17,612 bases of DNA from DASPKA01 sp035628335 (GCA_035628335.1 DASPKA010000020.1:1-17612); one strand, 5' to 3'. Shown: positions 1 through 8,210, counted from the first letter of the stretch. A program made the numbers and translations. The notes: generated by a model from the letters alone, not told the origin.

Positions 1-3000
1 CCTGTTTCTCACGACCTACGTGCGCGGATTTTAGACATCCCCCAAAACAAACAACCGAAATTCTCGTTTGGGTTTTTGAAGTTCACAGGCGCAGCGCTAG
101 TAGTACTACTCGTAGTTGTTGGTACCTACTTTGGCACTCGAACTACCCCAAACAACATAGCTTTTGACCTGACGCCACAAATAAAAGATGTATACGGGGT
201 AGATAAAAACACCACCTTTATATTGCAGGCGTCCGCTAAAATTAGCGCGTCTAAAATCCTGGAAATAGTAAAAACAGAAAACAATGTTGAGTATGCTGTA
301 AAGTCACTGGGTGACAACAAGTTTGAACTCATCCCTAAGGCACCTTTGGAAGAAGAAATACTTCAAACTTTCGCTATATCGCAAGGCGTAGCTGACAAAA
401 ACTACTCCTGGACATTCCAGGTTAAGGCACCGTTTCAGGTCATAGGCACCCTCCCCGGTAATCGAACTACAACTGCGCCTCCAGCAACAGGTATAGAAAT
501 ATATACTAACCGCCAAAACTTCTCCAACTTAGAGAGCTCTTTCACTATTTCTCCTAGCATCCCTGGTAAGCTTGAACAAAAGGACGGTCGTATAGTTTTT
601 GCACCTAGATCTCGACTCAAGCCAAGCACAGTGTATACCATTACCTTGGCAAAAGACCTCCGCACTACAGATACGAATGAAACCCTAAACTCAGAAACTA
701 CCTTTGCTTTTGAAATTGAAAATCCACAAGCTGGACCTAACCCAAAACTCGGTGTGAGTGACGACTTTTACGGTCACCCAGGCCCGAAAGCACATATCTA
801 TGCTTGGATATATGAAGACGCAATCACGAGCATTAACGCAGACATCTATGAGTTTAGTTCAGGTGATGACTTTATAGCTGCATACCAAACCTCCAAAAAC
901 TGGGACTACTCATGGACACGGCATAACCAAAGCAGTGGAGTAAACCTGTCAAAAGCAAAAAAACTTTCCAGCGTTGCACTCCCGGTGATTAAAGAAGAAT
1001 GGAAACGCAAGCTAGAAATCCCTTTTGATTTACAAACTGGTTACTATGTTATCCGCCTAGATGATGGAGCTAAAGGCAGTTATACGTTCCTCGAAGTTCA
1101 CCCATTCGCGAGTTTAACTTCTGTTACTTATGACAAGAGCATGCTTTGGCTCATGAACTTCAAGACAAAACAGCCAGTGAAGAATGCATCTGTTAGCTAT
1201 GCAGGACAAAACATAGGCTCGACCAATGACAAAGGCTTGCTTGCGTTCAATACTCCCACTGCCATTCAGTCAACACGTAGCATTAACTGTTATGGGTGCG
1301 ACCCAAAACTTCCGTTGGTATTTAAAATTACCACCCAGTCAGAGAAACCTTACTTCAGCAAGCCGCTTACGTTGAACTACCAAGGAGTGTATGAACCTTC
1401 CCGTTTCTTTGAACATGTCTCCACTGACCGCCCCTTCTACAAATCGCAAGATACTGTGCAAGTGTTTGGCTTTATAAAACCACGAGACAACAACACTAAA
1501 ATCCCGAATCAGGTACGTGCAGAAATCTACAAAGACTACTATGGCAACCCATACACCGAGTTCCCGTATGCCAGCAAAAAACCGTTGGCAAAAGCAGTTC
1601 TTGCTGTAGGCTCAAATGGCAGTTACCAAGGTCAACTTCCGATTGCCGGCACTGCCCCGGGGTACTATGAGCTCATAGTGCGTGATGGAGAGCGTGTACT
1701 AAGCCGCACTGGTGTACAGGTATTTGCCTACACTAAGCCAACATACAAACTTACTGCAAAACCTATGTCAGAGTATATATACGAAGGTCAGGAGCTAGTA
1801 TATGAGCTAACAGCTGCATACTATGATGAATCTCCGGTGCCTAACTTGAAACTAAACTGGAGAACGTACTATGGGGACCAGCAGCTTACTGGAAGTATAG
1901 TACTAGACCGCAGGGGCAAAGGTACAGTCAAGATTACAGTGCCAAAAACCAGCAACCCGCAAGGGTACTATGACTCTTGGCCGAAAAATCTTTTTGTAGA
2001 ATTCTTCTCTGCTGCTGCTGAAACCAGCTTTATTTCCACAAATGTGTCAACTTCTGTCTTTGGCCCAAAGTACAACCTGGGCACTAGCGCCTATGGTGTT
2101 AAGAGTGATGGTACAAACTACTATACAGTAAAAGTTACTGAAATAAATCCACACAATTACGCACAGGGCGCACGTGGTCAGGATCAACCGACCAGCGGTG
2201 TGTCAGTTGAATCTGTAGTAAAAAAGACAGTATACACCAAGCGCCAGACTGGCGAGTACTATGATGAAGTAAACAAAGTAGTAGTACCACAATACACCTA
2301 TGACTCCAGATCAGAAGAAATACAGCCGACGAGCGGTGTAACTGACAGCAAGGGTGAATGGCGTTTTGAAAAACGTTTACCTATAGAAGAGTTTACGTAC
2401 TATGAGATAATCCTCACACTTAAAGACCCACGTGGGTATACATTAAAACGTTCGCTATCCTACTTTAGCAACCAAGCATTACCAAGTTATGGGTATATGG
2501 GCGGCGCCCCAAGATCACAGGAAGCTGAAACTCTTCAGTTAACCTTTGACGGAGACCGACAAACATTCTCTAAAGAATTTTCCGAGGGAGAGAAGGTTCC
2601 TTTAAGCGTACAGTTCCCAACCAACGTACCCAAGTCATATGCTGCTGACACGCTGATCATTGGCTACGACCATAGTCTACAAACCTATGACGTAGTACAA
2701 AACGGACGAGTAGAGTACAGCTTTAAGCGTGAATTCATTCCCACACGTAGATACCAAGCGGCAGTATTTTCTGACCATGGTTTTGAGTTAACCAACCCGA
2801 TTACCGCTAACATAAAGGCTGAAGATATGAAGATCACATATGAAATTACGCCAGACAAACAAAGCTACAAGCCTGGAGAAAAAGTGAAGTTAAGTATAAA
2901 GGGTACTGACAAAAACAAGTCAGGTGTTTCCAGCATTGTAAACATTGCAGTTGTTGATGAAGCAATCTTCGCGCTTGGTGGCAATTACCAGCCAAGCATC

Positions 3001-4977
3001 ACTGAAAACATTCTAGCAAGTAGATGGACTCCCCCTCTCTTCGCGTATACCTCAACCGACGGCAATCAAGGCGGTGATGGTGGAGGTGGTGGAGGTGGAG
3101 ACGGAGTCTTGCGCAAAAACTTCAAGGACACCGCTTTCTTTACCACTGTTGAAACTGCGTCGAACGGAAGTACGAGTGTCGAGTTTACCCTACCTGACGA
3201 CATTACAAGCTTTAGAGTAACTGTGCGCGGTGTAAACCCAAAGAGTTTGCAAAGCGGTGAGCAAACCAAAAATATAGTTTCCACATTGCCAGTGTACGCA
3301 AACCCTTCTATAGAAACCGAATATTTAAGCGGAGACAAACCTCAGCTTAAAGTACAAGTTGGTGGAAGTGCGTTTGCAGAAGGAACCGACTCACAAATTA
3401 ACTTGACGAGTAAAGCACTCAGCATAAGCGGAACACAAACTACAAAGAATGGGATTGCATACTTTGAAACCCCTGCACTTACTCCAGGCAACTACCCTGC
3501 CACCTTCTCAGTAGTACATAACGGTCAGGTAGACAAAATAGAAAAGATACTATCGGTTGTACCTTCTCGCTTTGCACGTCCGCAAACCATGAGCATGAAT
3601 CTTGACTCGGCTATTACCACCGAGTTATCCAAATTACAGATAAACCCAGAGACTATGGTAGAGCTGTTCTTTGCGGATGCAACCAAAGGCCCGTACTACC
3701 AGCACGTACTTTCTTCGAGTTACACGAGCGGAGTCAGACTAGACCAGCAACTTACAAGTTATATTGGCAAGGCATTACTGGCTCAGCACTTTGGAGGAAC
3801 AAAGCCTGAACAACTAGAGCTCAGTAGCTATATCCCAACTTCTGGGACTGGACTTGCTCAGTTCACGTACGGAGATGCTGACTTGGAAGCTTCAGCCTGG
3901 GCTGCTTATGTTGCACCAACACTAGTACCAAAAGAACACTCTGGCAACTACTTCTTAAAGTCCCTCTATGACCAAAAGAGTGACACGTCACGTCAGGTTA
4001 TCGCACTGTTCGGATTGGCTTCACTCAAACAGCCTGTGCTGGATAAAGTTAAATTCTTTGAAAGCCGTGAACTCACGCTCAAAGACAAACTGTATATTGC
4101 ACTTGCATACCAAGCCGCAGGCGATGTAAACTCAAGCAAAGCTTACTATTCTAACAACATCTTACCCGCTACTCAGAGCCAAACTCTCAGCCAAGATCAA
4201 ACTCAAAATCTTAAAATGGCTGGCATGGCAGCTATCGTAGCACGTGCGGCAGGCGATAGCCAGAACTCAGAACGCTTCTGGAAACTAGCAACTACAGGTG
4301 CAGGCGTCTATGACACAAACAACTTGGAAAAAGTTGGTTACCTTGCCCTTACCTTAAAAAATATCCCAGCTGTTGATGCGCGGTTCTCCTACAGCCTTGA
4401 CAATGAGACAACCAAAATTGACTTAGCAAATGGAATGACCAGCAGACTCGAGCTTCATGCCAAGGACCTTGCCAAACTCCGCTTTAGTGAGATTACTGGT
4501 AAAGCCAGTGTAGCAGTAAGCTATATTACTCCGAGTCTTCCTACGGAAAGAAGTTCTGAGGTTTCTATTTCCCGCTCATATACTGTTGTTGGCGGAGGCA
4601 AGAACATCAAAGAAGGAGACATTGTTAGGGTAACGTTACAAATCAAAGCACCGAAAGCACAAAACCGTTGGTTCGAAGTTGGCGACACGCTACCAAGCGG
4701 ACTAAAGCCGTTCACTCCTACATATCTTTACGAAGAAGTTACCCCGTGCACTGACGCCTACTGGTACCCACAGTTTACCCAAGGAACCAGAGTTACCTTT
4801 ACGGTCTACCCAGTATACGCAAACTCCCCGTGCTCAAGAAACTACACCACTATAACCTACCTCGCACGCGTGTCCTCTGTTGGCACATTCAAAGCCGAAC
4901 CTGCGTATATAGTGGAACTTAATAATCCAAAAAATATAAATCTCTCTGGCGAAGAAGTATTTCATATCGGGAAATAG
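1..4977 (+). CDS. Membrane-anchored bacterial alpha-2-macroglobulin family protein, 5' end outside window
   Basis: Large envelope protein of the bacterial alpha-2-macroglobulin (A2M) family, thought to trap or inhibit attacking proteases at the cell surface. The frame is open from base 1 with no ATG or GTG before the hydrophobic segment, and the TTG at 76 has no ribosome binding site, so I treat the gene as cut by the window edge (at least 1658 residues). Residues below count from base 1. A short basic segment precedes one membrane span (about 28-45). An MG2-like domain has DRPFYKSQDTVQVFG (about 475). The VDEAIFALGG motif lies near 985, followed by a glycine-rich run (about 1022-1036). The A2M core has FKDTAFF and LPDDITSFRV (about 1041-1080). 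A helical thioester-type domain spans about 1240-1490, and a C-terminal beta domain follows. Where the GCxEQ thioester is expected the sequence reads SGVRLDQQ, with no cysteine. The only cysteines are a CYGC pair and two near the C terminus. The frequent partner pbpC is not visible here. Confidence 0.93.
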   Translation, partial: PVSHDLRARILDIPQNKQPKFSFGFLKFTGAALVVLLVVVGTYFGTRTTPNNIAFDLTPQIKDVYGVDKNTTFILQASAKISASKILEIVKTENNVEYAVKSLGDNKFELIPKAPLEEEILQTFAISQGVADKNYSWTFQVKAPFQVIGTLPGNRTTTAPPATGIEIYTNRQNFSNLESSFTISPSIPGKLEQKDGRIVFAPRSRLKPSTVYTITLAKDLRTTDTNETLNSETTFAFEIENPQAGPNPKLGVSDDFYGHPGPKAHIYAWIYEDAITSINADIYEFSSGDDFIAAYQTSKNWDYSWTRHNQSSGVNLSKAKKLSSVALPVIKEEWKRKLEIPFDLQTGYYVIRLDDGAKGSYTFLEVHPFASLTSVTYDKSMLWLMNFKTKQPVKNASVSYAGQNIGSTNDKGLLAFNTPTAIQSTRSINCYGCDPKLPLVFKITTQSEKPYFSKPLTLNYQGVYEPSRFFEHVSTDRPFYKSQDTVQVFGFIKPRDNNTKIPNQVRAEIYKDYYGNPYTEFPYASKKPLAKAVLAVGSNGSYQGQLPIAGTAPGYYELIVRDGERVLSRTGVQVFAYTKPTYKLTAKPMSEYIYEGQELVYELTAAYYDESPVPNLKLNWRTYYGDQQLTGSIVLDRRGKGTVKITVPKTSNPQGYYDSWPKNLFVEFFSAAAETSFISTNVSTSVFGPKYNLGTSAYGVKSDGTNYYTVKVTEINPHNYAQGARGQDQPTSGVSVESVVKKTVYTKRQTGEYYDEVNKVVVPQYTYDSRSEEIQPTSGVTDSKGEWRFEKRLPIEEFTYYEIILTLKDPRGYTLKRSLSYFSNQALPSYGYMGGAPRSQEAETLQLTFDGDRQTFSKEFSEGEKVPLSVQFPTNVPKSYAADTLIIGYDHSLQTYDVVQNGRVEYSFKREFIPTRRYQAAVFSDHGFELTNPITANIKAEDMKITYEITPDKQSYKPGEKVKLSIKGTDKNKSGVSSIVNIAVVDEAIFALGGNYQPSITENILASRWTPPLFAYTSTDGNQGGDGGGGGGGDGVLRKNFKDTAFFTTVETASNGSTSVEFTLPDDITSFRVTVRGVNPKSLQSGEQTKNIVSTLPVYANPSIETEYLSGDKPQLKVQVGGSAFAEGTDSQINLTSKALSISGTQTTKNGIAYFETPALTPGNYPATFSVVHNGQVDKIEKILSVVPSRFARPQTMSMNLDSAITTELSKLQINPETMVELFFADATKGPYYQHVLSSSYTSGVRLDQQLTSYIGKALLAQHFGGTKPEQLELSSYIPTSGTGLAQFTYGDADLEASAWAAYVAPTLVPKEHSGNYFLKSLYDQKSDTSRQVIALFGLASLKQPVLDKVKFFESRELTLKDKLYIALAYQAAGDVNSSKAYYSNNILPATQSQTLSQDQTQNLKMAGMAAIVARAAGDSQNSERFWKLATTGAGVYDTNNLEKVGYLALTLKNIPAVDARFSYSLDNETTKIDLANGMTSRLELHAKDLAKLRFSEITGKASVAVSYITPSLPTERSSEVSISRSYTVVGGGKNIKEGDIVRVTLQIKAPKAQNRWFEVGDTLPSGLKPFTPTYLYEEVTPCTDAYWYPQFTQGTRVTFTVYPVYANSPCSRNYTTITYLARVSSVGTFKAEPAYIVELNNPKNINLSGEEVFHIGK

Positions 4978-5007
4978 ATCGCAACTTTTTCCCATACTCG
5001 CTCGTCT

Positions 5008-5145
5008 TATAGTATCAGGGCACAGAAAGTAACCCCCTGGGAAAGACCTAAATCTTGATTTCAACGGGATAGCAAAAAGTTTGCGAATCTTAAACTAAAT
5101 ACATATAAAGAAAACAGTCCCGACACCGCATCGGGACTGTTGTTA
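5008..5145 (+). ncRNA. Possible small transcript between A2M and tonB-like genes (weak)
   Basis: The 188-base gap after the A2M stop has no convincing reading frame. It contains a TATAGT box (5008-5013) without a good -35 and ends at a strong GC-rich stem-loop (5114-5140). A transcript of about 120 nt from about 5020 to the stem-loop is possible. The same stem is better explained as the terminator of the minus-strand gene, so this is only a candidate. Confidence 0.15.
5107..5140 (-). terminator. Intrinsic terminator of the TonB-like gene
   Basis: A perfect 10-bp stem, ACAGTCCCGA (5114-5123) with TCGGGACTGT (5131-5140), has a 7-nt loop. On the minus strand it is followed by a T-rich GTTTTCTTT stretch. 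It lies about 25 nt past the stop of the TonB-like gene. On the plus strand the following TGTTATT is poorer, but it might also stop A2M read-through. Confidence 0.75.
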
Positions 5146-5165
5146 TTCACGCTACAACCTGGACA

Positions 5166-5933
5166 CTATTGTAACGTGAAATTGAAGGTCAAGACACCTT
5201 GGACCTGAACCGGGCTGTCAGACAGCTTGGTTGGATTGAACACCCACTGCTTGGCAGCTTGTAAGGCCGCTTCGCGAAGGAGCGGATGTCCGCTCAAAAC
5301 ACTTGCCTGTATAACCCTACCTTGCTCAGAAATGAGTACCTGTACCTGCACAGGTCCAGCAGCTCTCGCTGCTTTCGCTATTGCCGGGTACGGCGGCTGC
5401 ACTCTGACCGTTGCACCACCCTGCAGCACGCCGGTAGAGACTTTAACGTCTTTTTTTGGCGTAGCTTCAGGAGTTGGGGGTAGTTCAGTGGGTTTGGGTT
5501 TTACCGCGGGTGGGGGCGGTGGCGGATTACCATCAAGATTGCTTGAAGCCCAACTCGGTTGACCAGAAGAATTGCTCCGCCAGTCGGTGCCGACAGGCAA
5601 GCCGTTAGTAATAACTGGCCTGGTTGTGTTCTGCAATGACGGCACATCCTCAGGGCGAACAATAGCCTTCACCTCAGTTGGCGGTGCAAACACTGTCTGC
5701 GACTGCTTTTGGCTCACAGACTGCTGCTGCACCGGGGGCGCCGCACTTACGAACGGCACTGGCGGTGCGAGCTTTTCAAGGTCAGTGCCCGAAAGCAAGC
5801 TTGGGTTTGACCCCAAAATAGCCCACACAACCAGAAGACCAATCACTGCCGCGTATACAAACCCGGTCGAAAGAAAGAACTTTCCAGAACCTTTTCTCTT
5901 AATTCTGGAAGATTCAGGTAGTCTATCGAACAT
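5166..5933 (-). CDS. TonB-family energy-transducer-like protein
   Basis: 255-residue protein with the classic TonB layout: a short basic cytoplasmic N terminus, one membrane anchor (about 20-41), a long Pro/Gln/Ala-rich periplasmic linker with a six-proline run, and a C-terminal TonB domain (about 170-255) with YPAIAKAARAAG, the GRVIQASVLSGHPLLREAAL helix and KQWVFNP. In Gram-negative bacteria TonB transmits ExbB/ExbD-harvested energy to outer-membrane receptors. No exbB, exbD or receptor gene is in this window. From memory, both the N-terminal MFDRLPESS...FFLSTGFVY block and the C-terminal domain resemble Acidobacteria TonB proteins, so transfer is possible. It has its own promoter, a leader hairpin, a strong AGGAGGA ribosome binding site and its own terminator, so it is monocistronic. 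TonB_C domain identity is confident; the energy-transduction role is not. Confidence 0.88.
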   Translation of the reverse strand: MFDRLPESSRIKRKGSGKFFLSTGFVYAAVIGLLVVWAILGSNPSLLSGTDLEKLAPPVPFVSAAPPVQQQSVSQKQSQTVFAPPTEVKAIVRPEDVPSLQNTTRPVITNGLPVGTDWRSNSSGQPSWASSNLDGNPPPPPPAVKPKPTELPPTPEATPKKDVKVSTGVLQGGATVRVQPPYPAIAKAARAAGPVQVQVLISEQGRVIQASVLSGHPLLREAALQAAKQWVFNPTKLSDSPVQVQGVLTFNFTLQ

Positions 5934-5945
5934 ACTATCCTCCTA

Positions 5946-5969
5946 TAGACCTGCCATGTGACAGGTCTA
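5946..5969 (-). promoter_or_regulatory. Leader hairpin abutting the ribosome binding site of the TonB-like gene
   Basis: TAGACCTG (5946-5953) and CAGGTCTA (5962-5969) form a perfect 8-bp inverted repeat with an 8-nt loop. It ends one base upstream of the AGGAGGA ribosome binding site (5938-5944) on the minus strand. It could be an mRNA hairpin affecting translation or stability, or a dimeric repressor site. Confidence 0.5.
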
Positions 5970-5997
5970 AGTTTTGCCGATGGTTCTGCTACTTCTA

Positions 5998-6026
5998 GTA
6001 TTACGCCTATATTCACCTAAGGTCAA
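5998..6026 (-). promoter_or_regulatory. Sigma-70-type promoter for the TonB-like gene
   Basis: On the minus strand, TTGACC (6021-6026) and TAATAC (5998-6003) are separated by exactly 17 bp. The predicted start near 5991 gives a leader of about 58 nt that includes the hairpin and ribosome binding site. It is divergent from the promoter of the deacetylase-like gene. Confidence 0.65.
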
Positions 6027-6038
6027 GCAAGTGAGGAG

Positions 6039-6044
6039 TATAAT
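6039..6044 (+). promoter_or_regulatory. -10 box for leaderless start of the deacetylase-like gene
   Basis: A consensus TATAAT ends 6 nt before the ATG at 6051, so transcription would begin at or next to the start codon. No recognisable -35 lies 17 bp upstream. GAGGAG (6033-6038) is 12 nt from the ATG, rather far for a normal ribosome binding site, so a leaderless mRNA is the simpler reading. Confidence 0.5.
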
Positions 6045-6050
6045 ACATAT

Positions 6051-7151
6051 ATGATATACAAAACCCTTGCATTGGTTTGCCTGATCACTTTTTTGTCAGC
6101 AGGTTGCAATGAAAATGTAATTGTAGTAACAAAACCTCCAATTTCCAAACCTGAGGTTGTTCCTACTGAAACCATAATGCCTAGCCAAATGTCAGAGCAG
6201 CCTACCGTGCAGTCGAAAAATTCCAGACCACTACAGTTTGTTGTTCTCTCCTTTGACGGGTCATACTCCTTACCAATGTGGGAAGATACCTTAAATTTTT
6301 CCCAGGAAATGCGAATTGCGGGTGTCCCAGTTCGTTTTACATATTTCTTAAGCGGGGTGTATTTTTTAAATTACCGCAAAGCACATCGCTACCATCCACC
6401 ACTTAAACCCGTAGGTACCTCGCTCATAGGTTTTGCGGACAGCAATCTAGACGTCGAAAGACGAGTGGCTTATGTAAACCGAGCGATAGCTGAAGGACAT
6501 GAAATAGGCTCTCATTCAAACGGCCATTTCAGTGGTGCAAAATGGAGTAAGAAAAGTTGGGAGCAGGAATTTTCCGAATTTAATAATTTGCTATTTTCCA
6601 TAGATGAAAACAATGACGTGGATACGATAGACGCAGAAAGGTACAGACTACATATTTCTCCCGAAGAAATAGTAGGTTACCGTGCTCCAGAGCTTGCTAA
6701 AAACAGCGCAATGTATGAGGTTCTAAAAAAATTCAACTTTGCTTATGATACTAGCGGGACCGGCAAACCAGAAGTGTGGCCACAGAAACGTGCGGATGGC
6801 TTATGGGAATTTCCACTCGCGCTAATCCCATACGCCGACACCAATTCCCTTATCCTTTCCATGGATTATAACTTCTACTACAAGCAATCCAAAGCTAAGG
6901 ATGTAACAAAGAAAGGCGATGAACTCTGGAATGATTTTTTTGAAAAAACCTACTCATCTTACCTTAACTACTTTACTTCAAACTATAAAGGTACTCGTGC
7001 CCCAGTGTACATAGGCTCACACTTTTCTACATGGAACGACGGCGTTTACTGGGAGGCAATGAAACAGTTTACGAAAGACGTATGCGACAAGCCCGACGTT
7101 AGGTGCGGGAGCTTCCGAGAACTTATGAACTACCTAAACTCACAAAAATAA
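6051..7151 (+). CDS. Lipoprotein with polysaccharide deacetylase (NodB-like) fold
   Basis: 366-residue exported protein. A lipobox (LSAGC, Cys19) predicts a lipid anchor, followed by a Pro/Thr-rich linker to about residue 60. The rest matches the NodB/carbohydrate esterase 4 fold, which removes acetyl groups from peptidoglycan or other N-acetylated glycans. Motif 1 is SFDGS (D69-G70) in place of TFDDG, motif 2 is HSNGH (H155, H159), motif 3 is GYRAPE (R211, P213), and YDTSG (232-236) and WEFPLALIP (252-260) match later motifs. The catalytic-base Asp and both metal-binding His are therefore present, but the metal-binding second Asp is Gly, so activity is uncertain. An unusually long insertion lies between motifs 1 and 2. 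It is probably a single-gene unit; no terminator is obvious after it. Confidence 0.8.
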   Translation: MIYKTLALVCLITFLSAGCNENVIVVTKPPISKPEVVPTETIMPSQMSEQPTVQSKNSRPLQFVVLSFDGSYSLPMWEDTLNFSQEMRIAGVPVRFTYFLSGVYFLNYRKAHRYHPPLKPVGTSLIGFADSNLDVERRVAYVNRAIAEGHEIGSHSNGHFSGAKWSKKSWEQEFSEFNNLLFSIDENNDVDTIDAERYRLHISPEEIVGYRAPELAKNSAMYEVLKKFNFAYDTSGTGKPEVWPQKRADGLWEFPLALIPYADTNSLILSMDYNFYYKQSKAKDVTKKGDELWNDFFEKTYSSYLNYFTSNYKGTRAPVYIGSHFSTWNDGVYWEAMKQFTKDVCDKPDVRCGSFRELMNYLNSQK

Positions 7152-7226
7152 AGGTATACTACTAGCAAGAGCTCATATGCCCATGTGTGGCAGCCGAGCA
7201 TTCACAATACTAAGAAAGGAGAATAT

Positions 7227-7712
7227 ATGAAACTGCATTGGATTGTACGGGCCCTCGTGGTCTTGACAGTCCTATTTGTGGGCGTACAAGTCAACGCTAA
7301 ACGCGGCTGTGCTTGCATGCGCCCGATTCCGCCACCACCGGCGCCTGAGATCCAGAAAAGAATCTTTGACGTTCTTGCTATACGTGAAGATGTGTACCGG
7401 AGTCTCAACGATGAGACACGACTTGCCGCGTACTCAACCTTCTGGGTCCAGGACCAACAAGGGCAACTACCAGGGTTTGCCAAAGACCTGCACAACTTGA
7501 AAGTCCGCAGCGCTAAGAAGAGTCTTGCACGCACTGGCTACAAGTTGGCGTACTACCCTGAGGTGGTACGTAGGCCTGACCGCTACGCGCTCACCGCTGT
7601 AGTAGAGGCCACCAGGGCAGAGGCCAAACCAGTATTGCTTTCGTTCAGGGTAGCGCTCCAAAAGCAAGGCGAAGAGTGGAAGGTCGTCTCGCTCCGCGAG
7701 AGTGTAAACTGA
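7227..7712 (+). CDS. Small secreted protein of unknown function
   Basis: 161 residues from the ATG at 7227, chosen because AAAGGAG (7213-7219) is ideally spaced; the frame extends 14 codons upstream but those read as leader. A signal peptide (about 1-24, ending VNA) is followed by a Cys-containing patch and IPPPPAP, then a domain of about 125 residues. Its end, with SFRVALQKQGEEWKVVSLRE, resembles the final strands of NTF2/SnoaL-like or Cif-type secreted domains; I cannot assign a family. Base composition is more GC-rich than the neighbouring deacetylase gene. It ends with TGA just before a strong terminator, so it is transcribed alone or with the deacetylase-like gene 75 nt upstream. Confidence 0.75.
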   Translation: MKLHWIVRALVVLTVLFVGVQVNAKRGCACMRPIPPPPAPEIQKRIFDVLAIREDVYRSLNDETRLAAYSTFWVQDQQGQLPGFAKDLHNLKVRSAKKSLARTGYKLAYYPEVVRRPDRYALTAVVEATRAEAKPVLLSFRVALQKQGEEWKVVSLRESVN

Positions 7713-7720
7713 ACGTAAAC

Positions 7721-7758
7721 GGTGCGTTCCGTGGCAGCATGGAACGCACCTAATTTTT
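7721..7758 (+). terminator. Intrinsic terminator after the small secreted protein
   Basis: GGTGCGTTCC (7721-7730) pairs perfectly with GGAACGCACC (7741-7750) around a 10-nt loop, followed by TAATTTTTT. It starts 8 nt after the stop codon. Confidence 0.9.
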
Positions 7759-7771
7759 TGATATAGGAACC

Positions 7772-8191
7772 TTAGAGTGATCCAAGCCCCGGACTCTTAG
7801 CAGCCAACTGAATTACTTTCTTTAATATTGGAAGATTCACGTCTTCCAGTTTTTTAAAACGGATGCAACTCTTGCCTACACTAACCTTCCCCAACTCCTT
7901 TGCATGCTTTTCTGCTACATATACACCCTTGTCCACTGCACACACGTATAAACTAATATAGTTTTTCTGATTTGCCAAAGCAATGATAGGCCACTGTATC
8001 ACTTCTTTTTTATAATTCTTGTACGAAAACGAACCGTAGCCTAACATATTATATGCAAAATGCGGCTTAAGCTTAGGTACAGCTTTGCGAATAAATGTAT
8101 CAAGAAACTCTAAAAGCTCCCTGCGTTCTGTAGGAACTGCAGCTATATACGCTTCCCTCGTTTTCGCTTTTGTTGGCTTAAACATATTCAT
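7772..8191 (-). CDS. DUF1801 (YdhG-like) family protein
   Basis: 139-residue cytosolic protein of the DUF1801/YdhG-like family, recognised by the run YIAAVP...RRELLEFLDTFIRKAVPKLKP, MLGYGSFSY, WPIIALANQKNYISLYVCA and LGKVSVGKSCIRFKKLEDV. These motifs are very conserved in the family, whose molecular function is not established. Length is typical and the sequence appears intact. There is no ribosome binding site; a TAAAAT box lies 6 nt before the ATG, suggesting leaderless expression. It follows the channel gene on the same strand but is separated from it by a strong stem-loop, so it is probably independently transcribed. It converges on the small secreted protein gene, with the terminator at 7721-7758 between them. 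Confidence 0.9.
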   Translation of the reverse strand: MNMFKPTKAKTREAYIAAVPTERRELLEFLDTFIRKAVPKLKPHFAYNMLGYGSFSYKNYKKEVIQWPIIALANQKNYISLYVCAVDKGVYVAEKHAKELGKVSVGKSCIRFKKLEDVNLPILKKVIQLAAKSPGLGSL

Positions 8192-8197
8192 ACAACT

Positions 8198-8203
8198 ATT
8201 TTA
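8198..8203 (-). promoter_or_regulatory. Extended -10 box for the DUF1801 gene
   Basis: On the minus strand, TGGTAAAAT (extended -10, hexamer 8198-8203) ends 6 nt before the ATG at 8191, which would place transcription initiation at the start codon. No ribosome binding site is present. Confidence 0.5.
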
Positions 8204-8210
8204 CCATAGA

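Noticed and set aside
3066..3338. Minus-strand frame with a polyproline C terminus inside the A2M gene
   Set aside because: It is the complement of the glycine-rich codon run; no start context or family similarity.
5227..5961. Plus-strand frames across the TonB-like gene
   Set aside because: Shadow frames of a clearly coding minus-strand gene; they contain Gly runs from the polyproline complement and no recognisable motif.
7185..7226. Upstream start for the small secreted protein
   Set aside because: The ATG at 7227 has an ideal AAAGGAG and gives a clean signal peptide.
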